DNA from: Aspidapion aeneum
Taxonomy: Eukaryota; Arthropoda; Insecta; Coleoptera; Brentidae
Assembly (NCBI GenBank): GCA_963576565.1
Contig: OY755038.1
Span: forward strand, 139,510,989-139,574,988
DNA: 64,000 nucleotides
Reading direction: 5' to 3'
The position numbers and the translations under genes were made by a program. The notes under the pieces were generated by a model. The model saw only the letters and a list, made by a program, of their open reading frames with translations, ran no database searches and had not been told where the DNA came from. Positions 1-11,467 of this stretch are shown piece by piece (within the stretch, counting starts at the first letter, position 1; every line of letters begins with the position of its first letter).

Positions 1-2394
1 GTATGCTTTTAAACAGTGGAGAATAACCAGGTAAGTAAACTACAATTTCATTAAAAACTCAATTTCTATAAATACTAGTTTATGTGTATTTTGTCATTTT
101 AATTTAGTGGTACAAACCTCAAAGAAAATAACTAAATATATGCAACTTAATAAATAAAACAAAACTATAAATGCCTTATTTCTATCAAGTCAAATAAAAA
201 AAAAACTCCAGTTTACTTTGTTTGCGCTATTCCAGCACAGACAGTTAGGTATTTAAAAAAAAGTGAAAGTTATGAAAAAGGACTTAACACTCAACGCCTT
301 ATCACCTCGGACCTCTAACAAAAGGATTTAACAAATCTGGTTAGGTCCGATTGGATCGGATGGACGTTAGTTAAATACTGATTTCTTTTTGCCCCAAAAA
401 GACTTTTCCCAACATAAAAAAAAAATTGGAGAAAGATTTCCTTAAACAGCTGGTAGTTAATTACATACTATAATTTTACAAATTTACGGCTATTTAACTG
501 GAAGAAAACGAAACTTTACCAACTTTGAGGTTTCACAGGACTGGTCGGGTCATATATGTCTCGCGGTTCGGTTCGGTTCATGTCGGTTATGTACAAAAGA
601 AACGGAAAGAAAAATTAAACAGAATATTTACAAATAGAAACGGAATGTGGTACCACTTTAACAGGTTTAATTTACGGTGAGAGCATATATGTCTTACGGT
701 AACAGGTAACAGGTTATTTACAAAAGAAACGGATAAAAATTTAACTATACCAACTTTTAAGTTTATAAGGTCGCGGTGGGACACGGGTCTAACGTGGCAA
801 TAACGAAGCAATAATCGTGACAGAAAAAAAAATCGTTAATTATGAAAAATAAAAAGAGAATTAGGAAGAAATTAATAAATACCAGGTTTTATCTAAACGG
901 GAGAGCTGGCTGCACAAAGCCGCGATGATTATGAGTCGGTGACGAAACATACGGCCCACGAAACATAATCTATAGCTTTGTTATCATTTTTGCTTTCTCG
1001 AAAGAGAACAAAAATAATAATAAAAAAACGGGAAACGGGAAACGAGAACGGGGGTTTAGCAAAGCGCTACAATTATAAGTCGGTGACGAAACATACAGCC
1101 CACGAAATATAATCTATAGCTTTGTTATCATTTTTGCTTCCTCGAAAGAGAACAAAAATAATAATAAAAAAATGGGATTCGGGAAACGAGGACGGGGGTT
1201 TAGCAAAGCGCTGCAATTATGAGTCGGTGACGAAACATACGGCCCACGAAACATAATCTATAGCTTTGTTATCATTTTTGCTTCCTTGAAAGATAACAAA
1301 AATAATAAAAAAAACGGGAAACGAGGACGGGGGGTTTAGCAAAGCACTACAATTATAAGTCGGTGACGAAACATCCAGCCCACGAAATATAATCTATAGC
1401 TTTGTTATCATTTTTGTTTCCTCGAAAGAGAACAAAAATAATAATAAAAAAACGGGAAACGAGGACGGGGGTTTAGCAAAGCGCTACAATTATGAGTCGG
1501 TGACGAAACATACGGCCCACGAAACATAATCTATAGCTTTGTTATCATTTTTGCTTCCTTGAAAGAGAACAAAAATAATAAAAAAAACGGGAAACGAGGA
1601 CGGGGGGTTTAGCAAAGCGCTACAATTATAAGTCGGTGACGAAACATACGGCCCACGAAATATAATCGATAGCTTTGTTATCATTTTTGCTTTCTCGAAA
1701 GAGAACAAAAATAATAAAAACTAGGACAAGGGAAACTGGTGTGTCAAATCCGGGATGATTATTACTTGGTGACGAACCTGCAGCCCACAAGTAATAAACC
1801 CGATTTGTTTCTTAATTTTCTTGCGAAAGAAAATTAATAAATACCAGAAAACATGTAAGATACTAACGGGAAATCCTGGGATCGGGAAAGAACAAACAAG
1901 TAATTTGCACGGTTCAAAATAAATTCAAATCAAATAGAATTATAAAAACTTTGACTAAGGCAAAAACGAGGTTTCTTTTATAAATCCCATTCTTACCAGA
2001 AACCGGTCGACATCTACACACACCGCGTACCACCTATACATTGTGCTCGAACGAGAAACAAATCTCGAATCCCCGTATGGGCGAATGCATTACTGTTTTA
2101 TAGGCTAGAGCTCGGCTACAAATCGAGAACCAACGGAAATAACCGAATGAAACCCAACCACGTTTTTAAAAATGAACGTGGATTGACTTATTCGGAATAT
2201 TATTTTATCTAGTCTTTTTGCAACAAACGTTTTGAAAGGCTTTAATGACATTCATATGTCCTCGGAAAATATGAAACAAAATTAATAAGCGAAAATTGAG
2301 TCAGGTTTCAGTAAAAATATTTTTTTTAACTGTCTGAGCTTAAATAGTCTAGAAAATTAATTAAAACAATAAAAAAAATAGTAACTTCGTTACA
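1..2394 (-). mobile_element. Osvaldo-like LTR, left copy, cut by window start
   Basis: This is the inverted counterpart of the LTR at 47005-50123. Read on the minus strand it starts TGTAACGAAGTTACTA at its right edge and matches the other copy until the window ends. The same start motif, with A for G, opens the Gypsy-1 LTR, so the two families are related. It interrupts a CR1-like LINE tail at 2394/2395. Compared with the right copy it lacks the 365-bp MITE (its empty site is near 341-352). At about 1725-2022 it has sequence that the right copy has replaced with a pol fragment. No coding capacity is seen. Whether it is a solo LTR or part of a full element cannot be decided because its 3' end is outside the window. 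Confidence 0.8.
930..1716 (-). repeat. Tandem repeat inside LTR, about six units of 137-145 bp
   Basis: The motif GTCGGTGACGAAACAT recurs near 934, 1079, 1222, 1358, 1497 and 1634, with a degenerate seventh near 1768. Each unit holds an imperfect inverted repeat of the form TTTTTG...CTC-GAAA-GAG...CAAAAA, which could fold as a hairpin with a four-base loop. The same array, about five or six units, sits in the right LTR copy near 47990-48730. Open reading frames across the array are by-products of the repetition. Confidence 0.85.
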
Positions 2395-2860
2395 ATTCTA
2401 CAAAAAAACTTTATAAGTATTTTAATATAATGACTTTAAAAAAGATATACATGTTCCAAGAAGTTTGTTCATATATACATAGTGTTCATTTAAAACAAAA
2501 ACATTCAAATTTAATGTTTACCTCTAGATCCGATGTGCATAGTTACTTAACCAGAAATCATACAAATCTTAATACCATGCAATGCAATTTAAGTAAAACA
2601 AATAATTCTATTTTTTTTTAACGGTGTTAATATGTACAATTCATTACCATCTGATATAAAAATAATTAAAGACTCTTTGCTTTTTAAAAACCGCCTTAAG
2701 CGTCATCCTATGCTATAATTAATTGTTATATTTAATTTTTGGTAACCTATATTAATGTTATTGTAATATTATATTAATGAAAGGATGAGCCTATATAAGA
2801 AATGCCTATATAAATTTTTTCTTTTTGGTCTAATAAAAAAATTCTTACAAAAAATCATGG
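2395..2860 (+). mobile_element. CR1-like LINE 3' tail (second copy of LINE-A)
   Basis: The sequence matches 17436-17895, the end of LINE-A, with roughly a dozen differences. It encodes the C-terminal end of ORF2 (motif MFQEVCSYIHSVH, then a frame change in a T-run near 2610) followed by the AT-rich 3' UTR. The upstream LINE is cut by the LTR at 1-2394. The sequence then passes straight into the Gypsy-1 LTR, in exactly the same arrangement as at 17895, so LINE tail and LTR were duplicated as one unit. Confidence 0.85.
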
Positions 2861-3895
2861 TGAATTGCGAATTCCTTCAAACCGGGAATAAGTTAAAATC
2901 ACCCTACGTGACGCGTGCCTGCCTGTTTGGCTACCAAAGACAGGGGTCCGGGAGTTAGGGTGATTTGGGGTTTCTATGGGGAATCAGTCCAGAAAGACGT
3001 GTGCCTGCCTGTTTGGCTACCAAAGACAGGGGTCCGGGAGATCCGGACGATTCGGGAATTTACCAATTGTAGGATCAGCCCTTAAGAACGCGTGCCTGCC
3101 TGTTTGGCTACCAAAGACAGGGGTCCGGGACTAAGGGCGATCCAGTTAAGAGGAAAACGAGCTACATGAAGAATCTGCAATCTTCCCTTTTATTATACGG
3201 CATTTAAGCACTCACAACGTCGGGAAGTTGCCTATTCTTTTTACCGGGAATACGTTAAACCAATTCTGTAAGACGCGTGCCTGCCTGTTTGGCTACCAAA
3301 GACAGGGGTCCGGGAATCAAAGTGGTATGGGCTACCAACGGTTGAACCAATCCTTAAGAACGCGTGCCTGCCTGTTTGGCTACCGAAGACAGAGATCCGG
3401 GAATAAGGTGGTTCGGGAATAAAACGGGTTTAAGAAGTTACTGCAATTCACCACAATACAACATACGGAAGAATATGCAAATAATAATAATATGTACGGC
3501 TTATAATGCGACGAAAAACTGAATCAAATATTTTATGCAATAGCCTGCGTACTATATATATATATATACTATAGCCTACAAACAGCGGTTATCCTGGATT
3601 CCACACGCACACACAAGTGCTATTTTTGAACGCGAAGTGATCGTCAAATTTAAGGTGCCGGTCTCAATATTGTATCGGTCTCAACGAATTAGCGGTCTCA
3701 ATTGTATTGCCTCTTCAAACAACGCAGGCCATGCTTAAATGTAGTTCGGTCGGTTATACTCGATGTTTAGGCTGATAGATACCGAGAGGGTCTCGACACA
3801 AAAAATATAAACTGCCAATGCTCTATGAAAATACAAAATAACTTAAAACTAATTAACACAATCTAATTGAGGAGAAAATTAGTAACTTTGTTACA
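2861..3895 (-). mobile_element. Gypsy-1 3' LTR, part next to the PPT
   Basis: On the minus strand the LTR begins TGTAACAAAGTTACTAA at 3895 (or two bases earlier as TGTGTAAC), directly after a polypurine tract. It contains five copies of a conserved hairpin module and then runs into the tail of an embedded CR1-like LINE. The block is nearly identical to 17896-18925 and partly matches 11950-12470. The far end of this LTR is not visible because the LINE and the LTR at 1-2394 interrupt it. Confidence 0.7.
2905..3405 (-). repeat. Five copies of a 40-bp hairpin module in the LTR
   Basis: A core beginning CGTGCCTGCCTGTTTGGCTA and ending GGGTCCGGG occurs near 2912, 2997, 3090, 3274 and 3361. The cores are almost invariant while the spacers (about 45-145 bp) differ. 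Each core can pair CCTG with CAGG and TTTGG with CCAAA around a TAG loop with a TC bulge. The same array appears at 11996-12395 (four copies) and 17957-18440 (five copies). Confidence 0.85.
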
Positions 3896-3897
3896 CA

Positions 3898-3910
3898 CCC
3901 CCCTTTCTTC
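3898..3910 (-). other. Polypurine tract of Gypsy-1
   Basis: The minus strand reads GAAGAAAGGGGGG immediately before the LTR start TGTGTAAC. This is the expected plus-strand priming site of an LTR retrotransposon. A decayed version (GAAGAATTGGGG) stands before the LTR copy that begins near 18925. Confidence 0.75.
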
Positions 3911-4469
3911 GGAAAAATGCAAAATGCGTAGGATTTTGTCATTTTTGAATATTGAAAATATACATATAAAAAAAATAATTCCATTCGCGAAAATAACTTA
4001 AAACTAATCTCACCAAAATAACATAGCTTAAACAAAATGTTCTGGAACTGCTCCCGTCGGCTCTATTTCTGAGTTCTAGTAGCGGTTAACGAAGCCATAA
4101 CTAAGTATGTACCCCGGGTACTAAGTACCAAACAGTTAAACAGGTCTCTTTTAAACTGAGTACCCCTGATACGTCTCTTCTTATTTACTGGTAGTAGCTC
4201 CAAACGGTTAACGAGGCCATATCTATGTATGTACCCCGGGTACATAGTACCAAACGGTTATAGAGGACCTAACTAGTAGGAACCTCTTTTAAACTGGTTT
4301 TAGAAACAGATCTCATTTCTTTAGCCATAATATTTAACATGATTTACAATGACATAATGAGCTCACTAGATTTCAGGTATTAAACGGTTTAAAAATAACT
4401 AACGAACATGAGCTGGTTTTAAATCTTTAATATGAATATGTTTTATTTTCTTCCCCTCCATCTTTAAGA
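3911..4469 (-). other. Gypsy-1 3' noncoding region with an internal duplication
   Basis: This AT-rich stretch lies between the integrase end and the polypurine tract and has no credible gene. Two diverged copies of a segment of about 120 bp (near 4080-4165 and 4200-4290) share GGTTAACGA, GTACCCCGGGTAC and CCTCTTTTAAACTG. The CCCGGG core makes a short palindrome in each copy. The first 75 bp next to the PPT are repeated at 18926-18990. Confidence 0.6.
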
Positions 4470-5371
4470 TCAAAAACAACGGGTGATATGACTGACTACG
4501 GTATACGGTCCCGAATATTTCGGTGCAAGTTTTGCTGCGAACCCTTTTACTGCGGAGGATAACGGATGTTCGTTTTTAAAGACCTTGTCTCCTACATGGC
4601 ATCGCCATTCGCACCTAACACGGGTCAATTCGTACAATTCTTTTAGCTTTTGTACACGGTTCGACTCTTGTTCTGGGTTCAGGTCGGGTTCTCGGTCAAT
4701 ATCATCCTCTTTAGAGGGTAGTAATCTATGTAAGGCGTTCGGTATTTCTAACTCCCGTCCAAAGTTTAGAAATGCTGGGGAAAATCGGGTAGACTCATGT
4801 CTGGAAGTATTATACGCAAACTGGAGGTCGGACAAGTGTAAATCCCATTTGCGGTGTTCATTTTCGGAAAGTTGTGCGATCATCGTTTTTATGGAACGAT
4901 TAGTCCGTTCTACAGGGTTATCCTGGGGAGTATACACAGGAGTGAAACGATGGCGAATGCCATAACCCTGTATGATCTCACGAAAAGCCTTACCTTTGTA
5001 CTGTACACCATTGTCACTTATTATTACTTTTGGGCAACCGAACCTTGCGAGCTCGTTTAAGGCTTGAGCAACATGGTTCATCTTGAAACGTCACAACAAA
5101 CGAATGGCCCTTAGCTGATCTCGGTAACGGGCAATCAAGTCTGTAGATAGGGTAGTTCACGGGTCCTTATTAGGTGACGGTTGCATCTTTCCTGGAGTCT
5201 GTTGTTGCGAGACCTTGTACTGCTGACATAAAGAACAGGATCGGAAATAGGCAGCGATTTCTCAAAACATGCCTGGCCAATAATACCGCAACGCAATCCT
5301 TGCAGCGGTTTTAGCTATTCCCATGTGACCAGCAGTGGTAGAGTTATGGTAATCTTGTAAAACCTGCACTC
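4470..5371 (-). pseudogene. Gypsy-1 integrase (degenerate)
   Basis: This is the integrase of a Ty3/Gypsy element, which joins retroelement cDNA to host DNA. A zinc-binding HHCC region is recognisable at about 5200-5350 (HNSTTAGH ... CSLC). It is followed by the second half of the catalytic core with SDNG and NPVERTNR, and a C-terminal part containing KYSGPYTV. The motif QDNPVERTNR and the segment FLNFGRELE are typical of Osvaldo-like elements. The region of the first catalytic aspartate is frame-shifted and shortened near 5090-5150, and a stop lies in the HHCC region. The gene is therefore inactive. RNase H lies directly upstream on the same strand. Confidence 0.85.
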
Positions 5372-6060
5372 TTACAGTCTTCGGTGTACACAGTTTCCAA
5401 GGGTCTGTAAATTTCTCATCTTTAAGTCTGACATATCCCAAAAATGTCTATACAATCGCCCTTCTGGTATCCAATAATCTGGAAATGCTTTTGGGTTTGC
5501 TCCAACCTCAATTAGCTTGTTAGCATACCAGTTACATGGAGAACAGTTGGCTAGAACAAATACTGGGTCAGCTTCTGGTTCAGATTCTCCAGTCTCTAAC
5601 GGATCTCTAGATAGGGCGTCAGCAATTCGGTTTAAAATTTCTTGACGATACTTTATCTCAAAATCGAATTGCTGCAAAAACATTCGCCAACGGGCCAACC
5701 GGCATGATGGGTTATCTAAAGAAAACAGCCAGCGGAGAGACTGGTGATCAGTAACGACGGTAAAGTGGTATAGGTCCAAGTAGGGACGCATTTTCTCTAC
5801 TCCCCAAACTATGGCAGCGCACTCTTTCTCTGTCACACTCATTTTACGCTCGGTAGATTACATGGTCACCATCTTGGTTATGTTAAGTAAGGCAGCGCCT
5901 AGTCCGTATTCAGACGCATCAGTCTGTAGGACAAATGGCCTAGAAAAATCTGGACAGGCCAAAACAGGAGCCTCAGTTAGACATTTTTTTAGCTTGTCAA
6001 ATGCGGTTTGTTGAGTTTCATTCCAAATAAACGGTTCTCTCTTTTTCAATAGCTTGTTTA
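5372..6060 (-). pseudogene. Gypsy-1 RNase H (degenerate)
   Basis: The segment encodes the RNase H that degrades the RNA strand during reverse transcription. Seen in order on the minus strand are FVLQTDASEYGLGAAL (first catalytic aspartate region), SVTEKECAAIVWGVEKMRPY, VVTDHQSLRWL and the tail RIADALSRDP. A stop and a frame change near 5845-5880 split the domain. Its order after the RT and before the integrase is the normal Ty3/Gypsy order. Confidence 0.9.
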
Positions 6061-6103
6061 GCGGTGTTGCTATCTGTGAAAAATTTGCAATAAATCGACG
6101 GTA

Positions 6104-6830
6104 CTAGGATGCAACTCGCAAAAATCTTCGTAATGCCCTTTTATTTGCTTGTGGAGGTATCTGTAAAATACTTTCTACTTTTCCTGGGTCGGTGCCTATG
6201 CCTTCTGACGTTATCAAGTGGCCTAAATATTTTACTTGTTTCCTGCCAAACTGACATTTTTCTGGGTTAAGTTTCAGATTTGCACTTTTTAAACGGCGGA
6301 AAACTTCTCGTAAATGCTCTAGATGAGAAGCAAAATCCGAACTTATTACGGCTACATCATCAAGATATGGAAAGACAAACTCTAGCTCTGGTTCTATTAC
6401 TATTTCCATTCGCCGTTGAAACGTTGCAGGCGCTGAGTGCAGGCCGAAAGGCATCACTTTAAACTGCAAAAGCCCCCTTCCTGGCACAGTAAAAGCAGTG
6501 ATTGGTTTACTATCTTCGGTTAATGCTATCTGCCAATATCCTTGTTTTAAATCAATAGTGGAAATATAGCGAGCTTTACGTAACTGGTCCAAAATGGAGT
6601 TTATGAACGGTAAAGGATAAGGATCTTTATGAGTTACATTGTTTATTTTCTGAAAATGTATACACAAACGAAATTTTCCGTCTTTCTTTCTGACCATAAC
6701 AACGGGTGAACTCCACGGGCTACATGACTGTTCTATAATGCATTCTTCCAACATTCTGTCTACTTCTTCATTTATAATGGCCTGCATATCGGATTCTAAG
6801 GACGGTATCGCTGTTTTATCGGTTCTGTGT
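6104..6830 (-). pseudogene. Gypsy-1 reverse transcriptase
   Basis: A 227-codon open stretch holds most of a Ty3/Gypsy RT. The visible motifs are SPWSSPVVMVRKKDGKFRLC, YPLPFINSILDQL, STIDLKQGYWQIAL, VMPFGLHSAPATFQR and the catalytic FPYLDDVAVIS, followed by the thumb region (CQFGRKQVKYLGHLIT). The polymerase aspartates of YLDD are kept. The frame is lost near 6100, before RNase H, and upstream near 6830. In the first fingers motif the usual DYR is replaced by IHF, so some decay is present even within the open part. Confidence 0.92.
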
Positions 6831-7020
6831 TAGGCTTTAATTTAATTTAATACTTTACAAGCGGCGTTGTGCCTACAATTTGTTCAAATTCTGTGAGTTC
6901 TTGGTCCAGAAACGCATCTAGGCGTTTTTGCTCAGCTGGAGCCAAAGTCAACGGTTCATGGTTCTCTATAACAGATATCAAATCTAAAGGATTATTATTA
7001 CCTGCAGCGAATTGTATGTT

Positions 7021-7350
7021 TTAGTTCAAGAAATCTAATTGAACTTTATTTCTATATTCTCCTAATATTAGATCTGCGCTCATGCCAGGTAAGTATAACA
7101 TTGTTTCACTGTATATCTTCCCTTCTACTTTAAGTTCTAGAAAGTATGCAATTTTAATCGGGATAACGGCCCCATCGCCAACTTTTGCATGGGTAACGGG
7201 TGAAGATTCTCTCTCTCTTGACAATACTGCGCTAGATTATCTCCACAATAGGAGCGTTTAGCTCCAGTAGTAAAGCGGAATATTTCTTATAAAAAATCAT
7301 TACGTCAACATGAGGTCGACCATCGGTGCATAAAGATATTTCATCAGTCT
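7021..7350 (-). pseudogene. Gypsy-1 protease (degenerate)
   Basis: The position between the zinc-knuckle end of gag and the RT, together with GRPHVDVMIFYKKYSALLL, YLPGMSADLILGEY and a downstream FLN, fit a retropepsin. The active-site triplet is not intact: where D-T/S-G-A is expected the sequence reads LNA. The reading frame changes at about 7228. I infer protease from position and the second-half motif DLILG. The level of decay makes the exact limits uncertain. Confidence 0.6.
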
Positions 7351-7404
7351 TTGGGGCCTGAGTTTCGGGTAGCTGTGTTGGCCTCGGGTTTTGACAGCTC
7401 CCAT

Positions 7405-9611
7405 TTAGTTTTCCTGTCTGGAACACAGACAATCTCTGGAAAGTATTCCATTTTGGCCGCACCTAGAACAAAATACTTTTGGAGTGCCCTGACATTGGTT
7501 TCTCATGTGGCCTGTTTCTCCACATCTCCAGCAAACAGCTGGAATGTCAATTCGTCTGGTAAACGTTCTGCCTTCCCCAGCCAAAGTTCTCTGGGGGAGG
7601 GAGTCGGTTTTCGGATCAACGGGGTTGATTTGGTGTCGTCTCTTGTCTGGTATTATAACTTCTTTGATCACGATTATTCTTTCTTCTATTTTGGACAGGT
7701 GGCGTCAACGGACGAGTTTGTGCCAAGGCAGAGGTAGTAGGTTCCTGAGAAGTATTTACCCGATATGTAGGAAAGATGGTCTTAAATCTTGCCGAACCCT
7801 TAAATGCTGCCCTGCATTATGTGGCGGCTAACTGGTCTAAAGTTTTCCACATTTTTATGAGTCTGGTTAATTTCCTCTCTCAGTAACTCGTATTCACGTA
7901 CCGCTCTGGTAAATGTTGAAATATCCATAAAATCAGATCTTTTAATCTTCCGTCGGTATTCTGGTAATAAATTTCTGTATAACCAGGTTAATTATTCGGA
8001 GAAGCGTTTGCAAATCGGTAACGTACACAGAAACAGGTTCATTAGACTTTTGTATTCTCTTAGCTGTCTCAGACTCAAGATTTTCAAAATAGTTAATCGG
8101 GAAGTAGTGATTACGGAATTCATTAACAAAAGTTTCCCAGTGGGTCCAGTTTCTTACGTTATTGCGACACCAAGCCGTAGCCTCTAACTAAAATAGTTAG
8201 GGTAATAACGGTATAAAAGGTTCTCGATTAATTTGATGAGCGGTGCATTTCTCTTCCAATTGCTCTAGAAAAGACGTAGGATCGCCACGCCCATTAAAAC
8301 TGATTCTCCACTAATTTATATTAAAATATTGGGCTGTCTGAATATTTATCGGGTGTTGTACTTGCGTTGGAGTAGCCACAGGAATATTTTGACTCTTGTC
8401 ATGGACCTCTGCATTATTTAAATATAGTTGGTTTGAATTAGTTGGGGCGTTTCTAAATTCGGTTGACTCGGTAGTAAAGGTATGATTTGTTAAGGGTATC
8501 GTATTTGTTTTAGCATAATTTTTGGTTGTGGTCGACGGATCTTCATATTGACATGAGGTACTACGGTAAGGTATGGGTAAATTTTGGTAATTTCTTAATG
8601 TCTCAGGGTTGGACTGTACAGTTTGCTCAGGAATCGTAGACGGCAAAAAGTTGGTAGCATTTGATATAGTGGGATATTGTGGTACCGAAACGTAGGAAAA
8701 GGATTGTATGCAACGGATGAAGTAGGTAGTACATATTGACCGACGTTATTACAAACGGATATGGCGTAGGAATTATTCGGTAGGAAATAAGGCCTTGTTA
8801 GGTAAGAAGTTGACGGGTAAGATGGTACATACGGTACGGAAGTGGTCGGTACGGTGGAGTATTGGAAGCTTGTGGTTATCGGTATGACGTTTGCAAGGGT
8901 ATAATTTGGAATCGCACTGTTCGGTATTATCGGCGGTGTTGGGTATGTAAATCTGCAGTTGTCGTCTTGTGAACTGGTATTTGGTACTAATTGGGTAATA
9001 TGAGGTGCTTGGGAAACGGAGTTCTTAGTATGGAGTACCACAGAAAATGAGCTCAAATTCAATCGAAGGTGGTCCTGATTAGGAGAAAATGTAAAAGCAG
9101 GGTTTGAAACGGAGGTGACACTTGATGTCGTAATCTGTACAATATTTGTAAAAAAAGGAATGTGACTAGTTGTATATGTTTGATAAGACGAGGTTATCGG
9201 CAAAACTAAGGTATTGACAGGGCAAGTAACGGAAGTTTGTTGTGAATTTATAGTGGTATTGGACGCCATGGACTCAATTGGGTTACTGGTAACTACGGGG
9301 AGATCGTGTACAGTCGGTGTCAACCTCGGGGATTTTCGTTCTTCACGAAGATATTCTCTGAGTCTCTTTCTCTTAATTTCCATGTTTCCATCAATGGACA
9401 AGCCAAAACGCATGAGAATTTCGTCCATTTCGCTTTTCTTAAGATAATTAACCCAAGCCGAGGTCGGCAACATCTCCAGTTGGGTTCCAACCTCTACGCC
9501 ATTTTTAAGCATTGTACCGCCTGTTTGTTTTTCCGGCAGGTTTTCAAATAATGGCTCCATATTTAGATCGGAGTCCGAAACCGAACTGTTGTCACTTTCG
9601 TGTAAAGACAT
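7405..9611 (-). pseudogene. Gypsy-1 gag (broken)
   Basis: Gag builds the virus-like particle. It starts with MSLHESDNSS at 9611 and has a 338-codon open stretch rich in Ser, Thr, Pro and Asn, with KRKRLREYLREE near residue 80. A frameshift near 8600 leads to a further Asn/Thr/Gln-rich part. A capsid-like segment at about 7830-8310 is scattered over frames (FVNEFRNHYFPINYFENLE is recognisable). The 3' end carries two zinc knuckles: CWRCGETGHMRNQC is complete, while CSRCGQNGILSRDC has lost its histidine. The start was chosen because it opens the longest frame after the noncoding leader. Confidence 0.8.
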
Positions 9612-11447
9612 TTTTATTAATTTAGTTTCTTTTTATACTACGTTAAAGTCCTATTTAAAGCTTTTTAGTTAGTGCGTATTAAACACGTGTTTGTCTAAAT
9701 AAAATCGGCAAAATTTCGTGATTTATCTACTCTAGATGCAATCGAATAGGTTCGGATGAGTTCGGGCTTTATCGGTAACTATCGTTTTCCGAATGAACTC
9801 GAAGAAAACACGTGGTAGGATTCGACAATATTCGAGAGAGTTCGGGGTTTATCGGTAAAACTGTTCGGGTTTTATCGGTTACGATCGTTTTCCGAATGCA
9901 CTGGAAGAAAAGACGTGGTAGGACTTGACAATATTCGAAAGACTTTGGGTTTTATCGGTAACTATCGTTTTCCGAATGACGCGAAGAAAACACGTGGTAG
10001 GAATCGACAATATTCCAGAGATTTTGGGTTATATTGGGAAAACAGTTCGGGTTTTATCGGTAACTATCGTTTTCTGACGGGACTTGAAGAAAACACGTGG
10101 TAGCAATCGAGAGATTTCGGATTTTGTCTGTAAAAGAGTTCGTGTTTTATCGGCACCTATCGTTTTTCGAATGCAGTCGAAGAAAACGCGTGGTAGGATT
10201 CGACAATATTCGAGAGAGTTCGGGTTTTATCGTTAAAACTGTTCGGGTTTTATCGGTAACTATCGTTTTCCGAATAAACTCGAAGAAAACACGTAGTAGG
10301 AATCGACAATATTCGAGAGATTTCGGGTTTTATTGGTAAAACAGTTCGGGTTTTATCGATAACAATCGTTTTCCGAAGGGACTTGAAGAAAACACGTGGT
10401 AACAATCGACAATATTCAAGAGATTTCGGATTTTATCTGTAAAAGAGTTCGGGTTTTATCGGTAACTATCGTTTTCCGATTGAACTCGAAGGAAACACGT
10501 GGTAGGATTCGACAATATTCGAGAGACTTTTGGTTTCATCGGTAAAAGAATTCGGGTTTTATCGGTAAAACTGTTCGGGTGTTATCGGTAACTATCGTTT
10601 TCCGAATGAACTCGAAGAAAACACGTGGTAGGAATTGACAATATTCGAGAGATTTTGGGTTTTATCGGTAAAAGAATTCGGGTTTTATCGGTAACTATCG
10701 TTTTCCAAATGGACTCGAAGAAAACACGTGGTAGGAATTTACAATATTCGAGAGATTTTGGGTTTGATCGGTAAAAGAATTCGGGTTTTATTGGTAACTA
10801 TCGTTTTCCGAATGGACTCGAAGAAAACACGTGGTAGCAATCGACAATGTTCGAGAGATTTCGGGTTTTATCGGTAACTATCGTTTTTGGAATGGACTCG
10901 TAGAAAAGACGTGGTAGGAATTGACAATATTCGATGGATTTCGGGTTTTATCGGTTAATATTGCGATTTTGAGTCAAACTCCCTAAATGAAATGCCTAGA
11001 ATCGAAAGATCTATTAGTGTGAACTTCTAGTCAACTATTTAGCGCAAACTTAAATTCCCTACTCTATAATTAAACAGCAAAGAACATAGACCAGCTACTC
11101 TTTGGAAAAAAAATGCAATTCGTGATTCAACGCTATGCAATACTTAAAAATTACTTAGTTTTCAAAGAAAATGTCTGTATCGACTTCTAAACGATTGAAC
11201 TTTTAAAATTTGTCAAAATCAGGGGTCGTAATCATGGTAAAAGTGATAAAACTTTCGGCTTTAATTAAAACTTCACGCTCTATTATCCTAAAAAGGATTG
11301 AATAATTTTGGGTAATAGTGCGCAATCTTTAAATTGTCTTAATTAAGATTTTCCTTACACTTAATAACGGTTTTTTTCCTCTACAAAGTGTCAGATGAGT
11401 ATTAGCCTGCCTTTAAGTGGTAAAAATAAACCCAACAAATTTAGAAA
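9612..11447 (-). other. Gypsy-1 5' leader
   Basis: This is the untranslated leader between the primer-binding site and the gag start, 1.8 kb long. Two thirds of it (about 9760-10945) is a minisatellite, annotated separately. The part from about 10950 to 11447 is AT-rich without recognisable features. Short + strand frames across the minisatellite are repeat artefacts. Confidence 0.7.
9760..10945 (-). repeat. Leader minisatellite, 12 units each with a CACGTG-type site
   Basis: A unit of roughly 80-125 bp is repeated. Its landmarks on the + strand are AACTATCGTTTTCCGAAT, GAAGAAAACACGTGGTAG, ATCGACAATATTCGAGAGA and one or two copies of TCGGGTTTTATCGGTAA. The CACGTG-type core is found near 9809, 9911, 9990, 10092, 10186, 10288, 10391, 10494, 10619, 10720, 10825 and 10905. 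Eight of the twelve are exact CACGTG palindromes and the rest differ by one base. Short and long spacings reflect units with one or two of the TCGGG segments. Confidence 0.9.
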
Positions 11448-11463
11448 CACACGTTGGGCGCCA
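11448..11463 (-). other. Primer-binding site of Gypsy-1 (tRNA-Lys type)
   Basis: The minus strand reads TGGCGCCCAACGTGTG, three bases after the LTR end TTACA at 11468. The first 14 bases match the type complementary to the 3' end of tRNA-Lys, as known for Osvaldo-like elements. This fixes the element's orientation and the inner edge of its 5' LTR. Confidence 0.8.
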
Positions 11464-11467
11464 AATT

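Noticed and set aside
2905..3405. Regular repeats resembling a CRISPR array
   Set aside because: Spacing ranges from about 85 to 184 bp, spacers are homologous between arrays, and the DNA is eukaryotic LTR sequence.
3853..4245. Two 60-codon minus frames in the Gypsy-1 3' region
   Set aside because: Low-complexity AT-rich and duplicated noncoding sequence between the integrase and the PPT; no domain.
9915..10339. Two + strand frames in the Gypsy-1 leader
   Set aside because: They are translations of the minisatellite units and have no start context or conservation.
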